A DNA stretch of 64,000 nucleotides from Acidimicrobiia bacterium (GCA_036396535.1 DASWKR010000070.1:1-64000), one strand, 5' to 3'. Numbered from the stretch's first letter, positions 34,778-44,440 are shown. Notes: generated by a model from the letters alone, not told the origin. Translations and numbers: made by a program.

Positions 34778-35190
34778 CGCCCGTTTCGAGCCAGGATCGC
34801 GTCCGGTCGCTCTTCGCCTCCGATCGCTACGCCGCCAGCCTGGGCGTCGAGCTGATGGCCGCCGATCCGGTCACCGTCGCCCTCGCTCTCGGCGACGTGC
34901 ACCGCAACTTCGCCGGGTCGACCCACGGCGGGGTCGTCTTCTCGCTGGCGGACTGCGCGCTCTCGCTGGCCGCCAACGCCGCCGGCGTCCGTGCGGTCGC
35001 CATCGACACGCACCTCGTGTTGAGCGCGGCATCCGAGCCGGGCGACAGGCTCACGGCCGTGGCGCACGAGGTCACGAGGGGCGCCAGGATCGCCTCGTAC
35101 CGCGTCATGGTGACGCGGGCCGACGGCAGGGTGTGCGGGATCTTCACGGGGACGGTGTTCATCGACGCCTCCGGCGCCGGCGACGACTGA
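34774..35190 (+). CDS. PaaI-like hotdog-fold thioesterase
   Basis: The protein has 138 residues. The hotdog core shows HRNFAGSTHGGVVFSLADCALSLAAN, with the catalytic Asp in the SLADCA helix and the N-containing HxN-N2-GxxHGG loop typical of PaaI-type acyl-CoA thioesterases. It hydrolyses acyl- or aryl-CoA esters in the cytoplasm. No ATG or GTG is available at the right place; a TTG at 34774 overlaps the bioY stop (TTGA), implying translational coupling. The ribosome site is weak. It is separated from the paa operon by the transporter genes and lies on the opposite strand. Confidence 0.82.
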   Translation: MTPVSSQDRVRSLFASDRYAASLGVELMAADPVTVALALGDVHRNFAGSTHGGVVFSLADCALSLAANAAGVRAVAIDTHLVLSAASEPGDRLTAVAHEVTRGARIASYRVMVTRADGRVCGIFTGTVFIDASGAGDD

Positions 35191-35198
35191 GGCGGACG

Positions 35199-36077
35199 TC
35201 AGGAGACCTCGTCCGCCGCCCGCCTCAACTCGTCCGAGTCGAATTCCTCGCCGAGGTAAGCCTTGATGACTTGAGGATCGCGCTGGATCTCGAGCGGGAG
35301 GCCGGTTGCGATCGGGACGCCGAAGTCGAGCACCATGATCCGATCGGCGATGTCCATCACGAAACCCATGTCGTGTTCGACGAGAACCATGGCCATCCCG
35401 AGCTCTTCGCGCACGTCGAGGATGAACCGCGCCATGTCTTCGGTCTCCTCGAGGTTCATGCCTGCCACCGGCTCGTCGAGCAGCAGGAGACGGGGCTCCA
35501 TGGCGAGCGCCCTCCCGAGCTCGACCCGTTTCTGGATGCCGTACGGGAGGAGCGCCACCGGGTATTTGCGCCATTGCTCGATCTCGAGCAGGTCGATGAT
35601 GTCCTCGACGACCACCCTGTTGGCCACCTCCTCGCGCTTCGCCTTGCCGAACCAGAGCGATCCGGCCAGTGAGCCGACGCTCGTCCTGACATGCCTGCCC
35701 AGCAGCAGGTTCTCGAGCACCGTCATGTGGGCGAACAGCTCGATGTTCTGGAACGTGCGGGCGACCCCGAGCTCCGCCACCTTGTCGGGCCGCAGCCCGA
35801 GGATGCTCTCGCCCATCCAGAGGATGTCTCCCTGCTGCGGCTTGTAGACCCCGTTGAGGCAGTTGAACGTCGAGGTCTTGCCCGCCCCGTTGGGTCCGAT
35901 GATGGCAAACAGCTCGCCTTCGCCAACGGTGAACGACACCCCGGTGAGCGCCTTGACCCCCTTGAAGGAGAGGCTGACAGCGCGGAACTCGAGGAGGTGC
36001 TCGTAGTCGCCGTCCTCCTGGTGGCGCTTCGACCACGACTCGAGCGTCCGCCGCGTCGGTATCTCGCCCCCGCTCAC
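35199..36077 (-). CDS. livG: LIV-type ABC transporter ATP-binding protein LivG
   Basis: The protein has 292 residues. It has Walker A GPNGAGKT, the signature region LLPYGIQKRVELGRALA in place of LSxGxQ, Walker B LLLLDEPVAGMN and the H-loop VLVEHDMGFVM. ARTFQNIELF is the Q-loop segment typical of LivG. A ~30-residue N-terminal extension precedes the domain. It powers uptake of the ligand of the binding protein at 36927. The start overlaps the livF stop (ATGA). It is the last gene of the transporter operon and convergent with the thioesterase gene. Confidence 0.93.
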   Translation of the reverse strand: MSGGEIPTRRTLESWSKRHQEDGDYEHLLEFRAVSLSFKGVKALTGVSFTVGEGELFAIIGPNGAGKTSTFNCLNGVYKPQQGDILWMGESILGLRPDKVAELGVARTFQNIELFAHMTVLENLLLGRHVRTSVGSLAGSLWFGKAKREEVANRVVVEDIIDLLEIEQWRKYPVALLPYGIQKRVELGRALAMEPRLLLLDEPVAGMNLEETEDMARFILDVREELGMAMVLVEHDMGFVMDIADRIMVLDFGVPIATGLPLEIQRDPQVIKAYLGEEFDSDELRRAADEVS

Positions 36078-36868
36078 GAGAGCCAGCGCTTCCTGCGCTT
36101 GTAGTGCTTGACGTCGCGGAACGACTTGCGGGCCCCACCCTCGGAGTGCAACCCGAGGTAGAACTCCTGAACGTCCTCGTCCCTGAGCAGCTTCTGGGGG
36201 CTGCCGTCCATCACCATCTTCCCCGTCTCGATGATGTAGCCGTGGTGAGCGATCGACAGAGCCATGTTGGCGTTCTGCTCGATCAACAGCACGCTCGTCC
36301 CCTGCTCGTTGATGGCGACGATGATGTCTCGGATCTGCTGGACGAGCATCGGCGCCAGCCCGAGTGACGGCTCGTCGAGGATGAGGAGCTTGGGGCTCGT
36401 CATCAACGCCCTCCCGATGGCGAGCATCTGCTGCTCACCGCCCGAGAGGTAGCCGGCCGTGGACTTGCGGCGCTGCGCCAGCACCGGGAACAGGCCCATC
36501 ACCCTGTCCTGAGCGGCCGTGACCGCCCCCTTGTTCCTGGTCGTGTAGGCGCCGGTGCGCAGGTTCTCGTCCACCGACATCTCGGCGAAGATCCGCCGGC
36601 CCTCCATGACCTGCGAGATCCCGTTGCGGACGATGTACGACGGATCCTTCCCGTCGATCCGCTCGCGTTCCCAGACGACGGATCCTTTCGTGATGTCGCC
36701 CTCGTGGACATCCAGGAGGCCCGTGATCGCTCTGATGGTGGTCGTCTTGCCTGCGCCGTTCGCACCGAGGAGGGCCACGATGTTGCCGTCCGGGACACCG
36801 ATGGAGAGGCCGCGCAGCACGAGGATGACGTCGTTGTAGACGACCTCGAGATTCGATACCTGCAGCAT
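36074..36868 (-). CDS. livF: LIV-type ABC transporter ATP-binding protein LivF
   Basis: The protein has 264 residues. Walker A is GANGAGKTT, the signature YLSGGEQQMLAIGRALM and Walker B LLILDEPSLGLAP, with the LivF-type VLLIEQNANMALSIAHHGYI. There is a basic C-terminal tail (HYKRRKRWLS). The ATG at 36868 (after GAGGGG) starts the domain. It partners LivG at the membrane permeases LivH and LivM. It overlaps livG by 4 bp and is separated from the upstream binding-protein gene by a strong hairpin. Confidence 0.93.
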   Translation of the reverse strand: MLQVSNLEVVYNDVILVLRGLSIGVPDGNIVALLGANGAGKTTTIRAITGLLDVHEGDITKGSVVWERERIDGKDPSYIVRNGISQVMEGRRIFAEMSVDENLRTGAYTTRNKGAVTAAQDRVMGLFPVLAQRRKSTAGYLSGGEQQMLAIGRALMTSPKLLILDEPSLGLAPMLVQQIRDIIVAINEQGTSVLLIEQNANMALSIAHHGYIIETGKMVMDGSPQKLLRDEDVQEFYLGLHSEGGARKSFRDVKHYKRRKRWLS

Positions 36869-36887
36869 GCCGCCCCTCGTTCGAGCT

Positions 36888-36920
36888 GGTGGGGGCGTGG
36901 CGCCATGCCGCGCCCCCACC
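36888..36920 (-). terminator. long GC hairpin between binding-protein gene and livF
   Basis: GGTGGGGGCG (36888-36897) pairs perfectly with CGCCCCCACC (36911-36920), leaving a 13-nt loop. It lies between the stop of the binding-protein gene and the livF start, with no T-run. Its position fits an attenuator or 3'-end stabiliser that raises binding-protein mRNA over ATPase mRNA. Confidence 0.5.
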
Positions 36921-36926
36921 GGCTCA

Positions 36927-38408
36927 TCATCCGCTTATCCGGTTCCCGTCCTCCTGGGTCCAGCACGCCCCGTCGAACTGGAATCCTGCCGCGAGCTCGC
37001 CGGTGTAGGACAACTCGACGACGTCGGACCCGGTCGTGCCTGCGCCTCCGCTCAACGTCTGGCCTGCCCCGCCTGCCGCGGCGTATGCCTCGGCGTTCGG
37101 CTTGAAGATCGCGATCTCACGGATCACGTGGTCGTTCGGGCTGCCCAGGTAGTTGAGGTCGGGGCCTGCGCCGTCGAGCTCGATCCGCTCGATGCTGTTG
37201 GCGGCGTCGATCACACCCTGGCGGGTGAGATCGCCGTTCGCCGCAGCCAACCTCAGGATCTGCTCCATCTGACGAGCCTCGGTCCAGCCGATGATGAACG
37301 CATCCGATGGCCGCCTGTCGGCATAGCGGGCCGTCAGCACTTCGCGGATCTGCTGCATACCGGGGACGTCCGTGCCCCACGGTGCGTAGTAGCCGCTCTG
37401 CCAGAAGTAGGCCTGGAGGGCCGGCGCCAGCTCGGAGTCGAGCATCCGGAAGTCGTAGCTCGGCGACGAGCCGAACCACTGCGGCGTCACACCGTTCTGG
37501 ATGGTCCCACCCATGATGAGGCTGGTCTCGCCGGGCGCTGACGTGAGCCACACCCAGTCGGGTGCCGTCGACACGATCTGCGTGACGATCGGGGCGGCAT
37601 CGGCCGCGGTGTACTCCGCAGGGTTGGCCCTGACGATCTGTCCCTCACCGTCGTAGACGATCTCGACACCGAGTTGCTCGGCCGCGTACTTGACGCCCGC
37701 CGCGGCGTCCTGGCCATAGTCGCCGGCTCGGGTCACGACCGCCAGCGTCGGGGTGGCACCGTCGTTCTCCTCCTGGTGCTTGGTCACCGCCCACTCGAGA
37801 AGGTTTATCCCCTCGAGGCAGTAGTTCGTGCCCTGTTCGAACGTGAGCCCGCTGTCGTACTCGGGATCTGCCCAGCCGGAGTACCAGCTCAACGGGATCA
37901 CGAGCACGTTGTCGCTGACGATCTCGGAGAGGATCCCGGCCGTCTGCGGCGAACCCGTCGAGTTCGAGAACGCAACGACCTCGTCGACGATCTCCGAGTA
38001 CTTCTGGGCATGGATCGTCGGGTCGTAGACCGTGTCCTCGACGACGGCGTTCACCATCCGCCCGGCGATGCCCCCGCTGGCGTTGACGACGTCCTCCCAG
38101 TAGGCCACCTGGGCGTCGACGATGTCGATCGTCAGCCCCGAGAAGGGGCCCGTCAGGTCGGCGAGAACGCCGACGTTGATGGCGTCGTCGGTCACGCCGA
38201 TGTCGGTGGCGATCTCCTCGGCGGGTGGTGCGATCGTGGTGGTCGGCCCGGCCGTCGTCGTCGGTCCCGCCGTGGTCGTCGGTGCCATGGACGTCGTCGA
38301 CTCGGCCGGGGGCGCGGTGGTCGTGGTGTCGCCACCATCCCCCCCGCACGCCGCCACGACCAGTGCGAAGACGAACGCCAGAGCGACCGCCCTTCTCCTG
38401 GAACTCAT
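36927..38408 (-). CDS. LIV-type ABC transporter substrate-binding lipoprotein
   Basis: The protein has 493 residues. A lipoprotein signal with lipobox LVVAAC is followed by a Thr/Pro-rich linker and a two-lobed type I periplasmic-binding fold (IGVTDDAINVGVLADLTGPF, LAVVTRAGDYGQDAA, FIIGWTEARQME). The ATG at 38408 follows GGAGGAAG. The ligand is unknown: the family binds branched-chain amino acids, amides or aromatic acids. The operon with an acyl-CoA synthetase beside paa genes suggests an aromatic or fatty carboxylic acid (inference). The gene is second to last before the ATPases. Confidence 0.88.
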   Translation of the reverse strand: MSSRRRAVALAFVFALVVAACGGDGGDTTTTAPPAESTTSMAPTTTAGPTTTAGPTTTIAPPAEEIATDIGVTDDAINVGVLADLTGPFSGLTIDIVDAQVAYWEDVVNASGGIAGRMVNAVVEDTVYDPTIHAQKYSEIVDEVVAFSNSTGSPQTAGILSEIVSDNVLVIPLSWYSGWADPEYDSGLTFEQGTNYCLEGINLLEWAVTKHQEENDGATPTLAVVTRAGDYGQDAAAGVKYAAEQLGVEIVYDGEGQIVRANPAEYTAADAAPIVTQIVSTAPDWVWLTSAPGETSLIMGGTIQNGVTPQWFGSSPSYDFRMLDSELAPALQAYFWQSGYYAPWGTDVPGMQQIREVLTARYADRRPSDAFIIGWTEARQMEQILRLAAANGDLTRQGVIDAANSIERIELDGAGPDLNYLGSPNDHVIREIAIFKPNAEAYAAAGGAGQTLSGGAGTTGSDVVELSYTGELAAGFQFDGACWTQEDGNRISG

Positions 38409-38478
38409 GCTTCCTCCATTTCCTCTGTCTCGTTCACTCACGGCCGTGCCGTGCGGCCGGCCGGAGAACTGAGGTGAT

Positions 38479-39711
38479 CTAGTACGTGAAGGGCCATCCC
38501 TTCCAATAGTTGCGGATCCTGATCCAGATACCGTAGAGACCGAGCGGCTCGAAGATCAGAAAACCCGCGATGAGCAGGCCGAACAAGATCTGGTTGGCTT
38601 GGAACACGCTGAACCCCGGGCCCTGGGCCTCCAATGAGAGCAGCCCGAAGTCGCCGCTGCCGGACTTGACGATGACGTCGGCGAGCGGAGCCAGCCACGT
38701 TCCGTCGGTGAGCTGCGTCCCGAGGAAGGCGGTGGCGTTCTCGACGACCCGCGGCAGCACCTCGACGAAGACGGTCCCGAGCACGACGCCTGTGATCGTC
38801 CCGACTCCGCCGATGAGGATGATGGCAACGAACGTGACGGACAGGAACAGGTCCCATCTCTCTGGTTGGAAGCTGCCGAGGAACGTGCCGTAGAGGGCCC
38901 CGGCGGCTCCGGCGAAGAAGGACGAGATGGCGAACGCCTGGGCCTTCGCCTTCGCCTCGGAGACCCCCATGATCTCGGCAGCCACGTCACGATCTCGAAT
39001 CGCCGCGAATGCGCGGCCGATCCTCGTGCGGGCGATGTTCTTCGCTGCCAAGGCGAAGACCGCCGTCACGGCGAGGAGGAAGAGGTAGGCCTTGCCTTCA
39101 CCGGGGATGAACACGCCGAACCACGAACCGTCCCGCTCGAGGTCGAGCACCGGCCCTTCGGGTGACCACAGCGCCAGCCGGAAGGGACCCCAGTCCCTGC
39201 CGAGCTCCGGGATCCCGGACACCTGGTTCCAGTTGCGGAACACGTGGACCCCGATGAACACGAGCCCGAGCGTGACAATGGCCAGGTAGAGCCCCCGCAC
39301 CCTGACGGCCGTCGGGGCGACGAGGAGCCCGATGAAGGCCGCAAGGAGACCGCCCAGGATCACGGCGATCCACAGCGGCCACTCGAGCCCCCACAGCGCA
39401 GCAGTCGACGTCCCTCCGACCACCGCCGCGGTGTAGGCGCCGACACCCATGAAGAAGGCGTGGCCGAGCGACACCTGCCCGGCGAGGCCCGTGAGGATGT
39501 TCAGCCCGAAGGCGGCGATCATGAAGATGAGGGTCTCGCCGAGGAGCCTCAGCCACGAAGGGCCGCCGAGGAACTTCAACCCCGGTACGACATGGAAGGG
39601 AAGCGAGGCTGCAACGAGCAGGAACACCGCCATGGCGACCTTCTTGGTGGTGGTCGCCAGCACCTGCTGCTCTTCCTCGTACGACACGTAGAGGTTCGGC
39701 CTGCCCCTCAT
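38479..39711 (-). CDS. livM: LIV-type ABC transporter permease LivM
   Basis: The protein has 410 residues and about ten membrane helices. The family core LNILTGLAGQVSLGHAFFMGVGAYTAA lies near 85-112 and the cytoplasmic EAA-like loop IGRAFAAIRDRDVAAEIMGV near 255. A hydrophilic insert (~180-215, SPEGPVLDLERDGSWFG) is longer than usual. It forms the membrane channel with LivH. The ATG at 39711 overlaps the livH stop by 4 bp. Confidence 0.92.
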   Translation of the reverse strand: MRGRPNLYVSYEEEQQVLATTTKKVAMAVFLLVAASLPFHVVPGLKFLGGPSWLRLLGETLIFMIAAFGLNILTGLAGQVSLGHAFFMGVGAYTAAVVGGTSTAALWGLEWPLWIAVILGGLLAAFIGLLVAPTAVRVRGLYLAIVTLGLVFIGVHVFRNWNQVSGIPELGRDWGPFRLALWSPEGPVLDLERDGSWFGVFIPGEGKAYLFLLAVTAVFALAAKNIARTRIGRAFAAIRDRDVAAEIMGVSEAKAKAQAFAISSFFAGAAGALYGTFLGSFQPERWDLFLSVTFVAIILIGGVGTITGVVLGTVFVEVLPRVVENATAFLGTQLTDGTWLAPLADVIVKSGSGDFGLLSLEAQGPGFSVFQANQILFGLLIAGFLIFEPLGLYGIWIRIRNYWKGWPFTY

Positions 39712-40694
39712 ACCCTGCGGATCTCCTCCGTGCCGAAGATCCCATAAGGCCGCACGAGCAGGAACCCCAGCATGAGCAGGTACGGGACGATCCCGTTGAA
39801 TCCCGCTCCGAGGGTTCCCGAATACTGCGCCAGGTAGTGGCCGGTCATGATCTCGGCGACGCCGATGGTGACGCCCCCGACGACTGCGCCGACCACTGAG
39901 TCGAGCCCCCCGATGATGATCGCCGGGAAGGCTCGGAAGGCCACAAAGGCGGTCCCGCCCGTCACGCCGAACCCTCGGGGGGCGATGCTCGAGAAGATCC
40001 CGCCGAGCGCCGCCAGAGCGGCGCCGAGGGCCCACGCCAGGGCGAAGATCCTCCCCGCCGAGATGCCCTGAGCCATCGCGGCCTCCTGGTCGAAGGCGGT
40101 TGCCCGCATGGCGACCCCGGTCCTCGTCCGGAAGAACACCGCCAAGCCGACGACGACGATCGCGGCCGTGACGATGGCGGCGACGAACACGTGGGGGACG
40201 ATCACCCCGCTCAGGTTCGAGAGGCTCAGGAGACCCCATGGGCTGCCGACGGAGAGGTTGCTGCCCTGGCCGAGGAGGTCTCCGACCGTGGTGCGCAACA
40301 CGATCTCGACGCCGATCGTGATCATCGCCACCGAGAAGATCGGCTCGCCGATCATCGGACGGATGAACACCCGCTCGATCGCCATCCCGACCGCCGCCGC
40401 TGCCAGCAGGGCGAAGAGCACCGAGATCGTCCAGCGCAGCGTCGCCGGGAGCCCCCCGAGGTAGCGGCCGGGCCAGTTGATGACGGTCACGAAGTAGGCG
40501 ACGAGGTATGCGCCCACCGCGGCTACGGCGCCGTGGGTGAAGCTGAGCACCTGCGTCGACTTGAAGATGATCACGAAGCCGAGCGCCAGGAGTGCGTAGA
40601 TCGCGCCGAGCGACACGCCGTCGATCAGCTTCGTCAGGAACACGTCGAGCGAGGACGGCGGCGACACCTGGGCCACGACGTGCAGAACGATCAC
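39708..40694 (-). CDS. livH: LIV-type ABC transporter permease LivH
   Basis: The protein has 328 residues and about eight membrane helices. LIDGVSLGAIYALLALGFVIIFKSTQVLSFTHGAVAAVGAYL is the LivH N-terminal signature spread over residues ~23-64. TRTGVAMRATAFDQEAAMAQGI is the ATPase-contacting loop. It is the other half of the channel with LivM. It lies 61 bp after the acyl-CoA synthetase gene and overlaps livM by 4 bp. Confidence 0.92.
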   Translation of the reverse strand: MIVLHVVAQVSPPSSLDVFLTKLIDGVSLGAIYALLALGFVIIFKSTQVLSFTHGAVAAVGAYLVAYFVTVINWPGRYLGGLPATLRWTISVLFALLAAAAVGMAIERVFIRPMIGEPIFSVAMITIGVEIVLRTTVGDLLGQGSNLSVGSPWGLLSLSNLSGVIVPHVFVAAIVTAAIVVVGLAVFFRTRTGVAMRATAFDQEAAMAQGISAGRIFALAWALGAALAALGGIFSSIAPRGFGVTGGTAFVAFRAFPAIIIGGLDSVVGAVVGGVTIGVAEIMTGHYLAQYSGTLGAGFNGIVPYLLMLGFLLVRPYGIFGTEEIRRV

Positions 40695-40755
40695 CGGGCC
40701 GCTCCAAGCTCAGACGCGGCGGCCGGCGTCCCGATCCCCGGCCCGCGGCTCGGCA

Positions 40756-42627
40756 TCAATACATCGACTCCACGAGATCGGAGAACATCTCCTCCATCGC
40801 CTTGCGCTTCAGCTTCTGGGTGGCGGTGAGCTCACCGTCCTCGTGGTCGAGCTCTTTCGGGATCAGCTGGAACCTCTTGATCTGCTCGACGGTGGCGTAC
40901 TTGGCGTTCGTCTGGTTGACGATCCCCTGGATGAGCTCGAGCACCTCGGGCTTCTCGGTGAGGTCGCGATACGTGGTGTACGGGATCCCCTTGCGGGTCG
41001 CCCAGTTCCCGACCGTGTCGAACTCGATCGAGATCAGGGCGGTGACGTACTTGCGGCGGTCGCCGATCGCCATCGCCTCTTTCACGTATGGCGAGGTCTT
41101 CAGCGAGTTCTCGAGCTCTGACGGCGAAATGTTCTTGCCGCCGGAGGTGATGATGATGTCCTTGATCCTGTCGACGACCTTGATGTGGGTGCCGTCGACC
41201 CACTCGCCGCCGTCCCCCGTCTTCAGCCAGCCGTCGTCGGTGAAGGCTTCCAGGGTGGCCTCGGGCTTGCGCCAGTAACCCAGGAACACCCCGTCGTGCT
41301 TCGTCTGGATCTCGCCCGTCGCCTCGTCGATGCGAAGCCCGATGCCCGGAATGGGTTCGCCGACGGTGCCGACCTTGACCCGCCCGTGGAAGTTGTTCGT
41401 CGCCACGGCGGCGTTCTCGGTCATCCCGTACAGCTCGTAGATCGGCACTCCGAGTCCGAGGAAGAACTCGAGCACCTCCGGGGCGATCGGCGCCGCTCCG
41501 GATGCCGCCCACCTGACCCGCCGCAAGCCGATGCGCTCCTTGAGCGCTCTGAACATGAGCGGATTTCCCACGGCGTACGCCAGGCGGCTCAGCGGCGTGA
41601 AGAGTCCGCCATTGTCAACTCGCTTCTTGCCGATGTATCCGGCGAGCGCCAATCCCACCTTCGTGACCTGCCGTTTCAGCCAGGTTGCATCGTGCAGCCT
41701 GATGAGCACCCCGGCGTGGATCCTCTCCCAGATGCGCGGCACCGCGAAGAACAGGGTGGGCTGGACCTCGTGGAGGTTCTGCTGGACGGTCTCGATCGAT
41801 TCGGCGAAGTTCAGCATCGTCCCGCCGCTCGCCATCGTCCACGTCGAGAAGATGCGCTCCGCGACGTGGCAAAGCGGCAGGTACGTGAGCACCAGGTCGT
41901 TCTCGTCGGGGTTCCTGCCGCCCTCGGTCCTTCCCTCGACGTTGATGAGCCTGTCCATGCAGAACGAGGTGTTCCTGTTGGTGAGCATGGCGCCCTTCGG
42001 CGGGCCAGTCGTGCCGGACGTGTAGACCAGGGTCATGACATCGTCTTCTCGAGCCTCCGCCATGGCGGCCTCGACGGCGTCGGGTGCCGTCTCCATGTGG
42101 TGCCGGCCGAGCTCGGTCAGCTCATCCCACGACATGAGGCGGTCGTCGTCGTACGACCGGACTCCGCGCGGCTCGACATAGATGATCGTCGTCAGGTGCG
42201 TGAAGGCGTCGCTGCCGGCGCCGAGCACCTTGTCGACCTGTTCCTGATCCTCGGCGAGATGGATCTTCGCCATCGAGTCGCTGAGCAGGTACTCGACCTC
42301 GACGGGCGGATTCGTCGGGTAGAGGCCGGTCGTGATGCCGCCGATGGCGACGGTGGCGAGGTCGAGGATGACCCATTCGGGACGATCCTCCGAGTGGATC
42401 GAGACGACCTCGCCCCGTCCTGCCCCGAGGCCGAGGAGACCGTGGGCGGTGACGTGAACCCGCTCCCAGAGATCCCGCCAGGTGATCTCCTGCCAGATTC
42501 CGTAGTCCTTCTCCCGCATCGCCACGCCGGCGGGTGTTCGCAGTGCCCTGTCCCTGACGAGCGCAGCGATCGTCGGGTAGCCGGTGGCGGCAGATGGGGT
42601 TCCTGGCCGTTCAACCGTGGTCGTCAT
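40756..42627 (-). CDS. long-chain acyl-CoA synthetase-like AMP-binding enzyme
   Basis: The protein has 623 residues. The AMP-binding P-loop is VYTSGTTGPPKGAM (201-214). The acyl-CoA synthetase motifs YELYGMTE, the adenosine-binding GWLKTGDGGEW and the DRIKDIIITSGGKNISPSELE linker follow. It activates a carboxylic acid to its CoA ester with ATP. Its size and motifs resemble actinobacterial FadD15-type synthetases. It is the first gene of the operon with livHMKFG, so it probably activates the imported acid. A specific phenylacetate-CoA ligase (PaaK, ~430 residues) is not present, so a role here for phenylacetate is conceivable but untested. Confidence 0.9.
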   Translation of the reverse strand: MTTTVERPGTPSAATGYPTIAALVRDRALRTPAGVAMREKDYGIWQEITWRDLWERVHVTAHGLLGLGAGRGEVVSIHSEDRPEWVILDLATVAIGGITTGLYPTNPPVEVEYLLSDSMAKIHLAEDQEQVDKVLGAGSDAFTHLTTIIYVEPRGVRSYDDDRLMSWDELTELGRHHMETAPDAVEAAMAEAREDDVMTLVYTSGTTGPPKGAMLTNRNTSFCMDRLINVEGRTEGGRNPDENDLVLTYLPLCHVAERIFSTWTMASGGTMLNFAESIETVQQNLHEVQPTLFFAVPRIWERIHAGVLIRLHDATWLKRQVTKVGLALAGYIGKKRVDNGGLFTPLSRLAYAVGNPLMFRALKERIGLRRVRWAASGAAPIAPEVLEFFLGLGVPIYELYGMTENAAVATNNFHGRVKVGTVGEPIPGIGLRIDEATGEIQTKHDGVFLGYWRKPEATLEAFTDDGWLKTGDGGEWVDGTHIKVVDRIKDIIITSGGKNISPSELENSLKTSPYVKEAMAIGDRRKYVTALISIEFDTVGNWATRKGIPYTTYRDLTEKPEVLELIQGIVNQTNAKYATVEQIKRFQLIPKELDHEDGELTATQKLKRKAMEEMFSDLVESMY

Positions 42628-42776
42628 GCCGTGCCTCCGTGCCTGTCGAGCCGCCTCCTCGGTCGGCGACCGTCCTGCGACCTGCGGCCCCAGCCGCAGA
42701 GCGGTGCCACGTTAGAGATTCGGTCCGGGCGATGCGCCGGATCGGCCAGGGCCCGGAGCTTCCGGACTCCCCTTCG

Positions 42777-44438
42777 TCACGCCGGTTTGCGCACGCCCAC
42801 GACGCGGAAACGACCGGCGACGAAGGCCGGATCGGTGAGCGAGGCGTTCCCTGCCGGGTTGGCGCCGGTGACGTGGAAGTCGCTGAAGGCGGCCGACTGG
42901 TTCACGAAGAGCCCGCCCGTCAGGTTGAAGGCGATCGAGACCCCGGCCTCGACCGCGGCGTTCTCGGCTGCCTCGGCGACGTCCTCATCCGTCGTGTACA
43001 CCAGCCAGGTGATGGCGCCCCGCTCCAGCGCAGACGTGGTCGCGATGTCGAGGCTCTGCTCGGTCGAGTCCGTGGCGACGACGTAGACCACCGGACCGAA
43101 CACCTCCGTCATGTACGCCGCGGTGTCGGCGGCGTCCACCTCGACGACGACGGGTGTCTTCACCACGGCAGTGGGAAAGGCCGGGTTCTTCACCGACCGA
43201 GACTCGAGGAGGACTCGTCCGGTCTCGCCGGCCGCCGCGACTCGCTCCACGGTGGCGTCGCTCTTGATCGCTCCAAGGACGTCTGCTGCACGCTCGTCGT
43301 CGGCGAGCAGGCCCTCGATGGCGCCGGCCAGCCCCGTCGCCACCTCGTCGAACGAGACGTGCTCGCCCGCCACCGTGATCCCACCTCGTGGCACGAACAC
43401 GTTCTGAGGCGTCGTGCACATCTGCCCCGAGTACATCGTGGTCGAGACGGACAGGTTGCGAAGCATGCCCCTGAGGTCGTCCGTCGAGTCGATCACGACC
43501 GAGTTGACACCCGACTTCTCCGTGAAGACGAGCGCCTGGTGGACGTTCTCCTCGAGCCATCGCCCGAACCCGGATCCACCCGTGTAGTCGACGATCCGCA
43601 CTGCGTCGTGGCCGACCAACTGCTTGGTGATCGGCTCTTCGGGAGTGTCGACCGCCAGCAGCACCAGGTTCGGGTCGAGGCCGGCCACACTCAGCACGCT
43701 GCGGGCGGTCTCGACGAACAGCGCCAAGGGCAGGATGGTGGCTGGGTGGGGCTTGACGATGACCGGGTTGCCCGTGACCAGGCTGGCGAAGATGCCCGGG
43801 TACCCGTTCCACGTCGGGAAGGTGGACACGCAGACCGTGACGGCGACGCCGCGTGGCCGGATCCTCCAGGTCTTGTCGACCACGATCGGGTCCCGCTTCC
43901 CCTGTGGCTTCTCCCACCGGACGTGGCGCGGGAGCTTGGTCAACTCGACGCACGAGTACGCCACCGCTTCGAGCGCCCGATCGAGGGCATGCGGCCCTCC
44001 CGCCTGGAATGCCATCAGGAACGACTGACCCGTCGTGTGCATCACTGCGTGGGCCATCTCGAAGCTGGCGGCGGCGAGCCGCTCGAGGATCTCGAGGCAG
44101 ACGCCGGCCCGGTCCGCCGGCGAGAGGCCGGCCCACGCAGGCATCGCCGCCCTTGCCGACTCGATGAGCGTCTCGACCTCGGCGGCGGGGTACGTGATCC
44201 CGAGGTCGAAGCCGTATGGGGAGGCCTCGGCCACCTCGATGTGCGTCCCGCCGGGCTGGTCCAGGCGGAACGGCTCGCCGAGCCTCGCCTGGAAGGCGGC
44301 TTCTCCTTCGGCGGGCGCCGACTCGGGATACGATCGAGGGCTCTCCGGGTACGGCGACCAGTAGGCGCGGGTGCGGGTCGTCTCGATCGCCTTGTCCAAC
44401 GTCTCCCTGTGCTTGGCCGAGAGCTCGCTCGGATTCAT
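42777..44438 (-). CDS. paaN: phenylacetate degradation protein PaaN (aldehyde dehydrogenase family)
   Basis: The protein has 553 residues. It has an aldehyde-dehydrogenase fold with family-specific N-terminal region (RAYWSPYPESPRSYPES), VTGNPVIVKPHPATILPLAL for cofactor binding, the catalytic Cys in STTMYSGQMCTTPQNVFVP and a C-terminal NLTGGLFVNQSAAFSDFHVT. PaaN proteins lack the MaoC-like hydratase half of PaaZ. It probably oxidises the semialdehyde CoA ring-opened intermediate; the ring hydrolase would have to come from another gene. The ATG at 44438 lies 2 bp after the thiolase stop, so it is the last gene of the paa operon. Confidence 0.9.
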   Translation of the reverse strand: MNPSELSAKHRETLDKAIETTRTRAYWSPYPESPRSYPESAPAEGEAAFQARLGEPFRLDQPGGTHIEVAEASPYGFDLGITYPAAEVETLIESARAAMPAWAGLSPADRAGVCLEILERLAAASFEMAHAVMHTTGQSFLMAFQAGGPHALDRALEAVAYSCVELTKLPRHVRWEKPQGKRDPIVVDKTWRIRPRGVAVTVCVSTFPTWNGYPGIFASLVTGNPVIVKPHPATILPLALFVETARSVLSVAGLDPNLVLLAVDTPEEPITKQLVGHDAVRIVDYTGGSGFGRWLEENVHQALVFTEKSGVNSVVIDSTDDLRGMLRNLSVSTTMYSGQMCTTPQNVFVPRGGITVAGEHVSFDEVATGLAGAIEGLLADDERAADVLGAIKSDATVERVAAAGETGRVLLESRSVKNPAFPTAVVKTPVVVEVDAADTAAYMTEVFGPVVYVVATDSTEQSLDIATTSALERGAITWLVYTTDEDVAEAAENAAVEAGVSIAFNLTGGLFVNQSAAFSDFHVTGANPAGNASLTDPAFVAGRFRVVGVRKPA

Positions 44439-44440
44439 CG

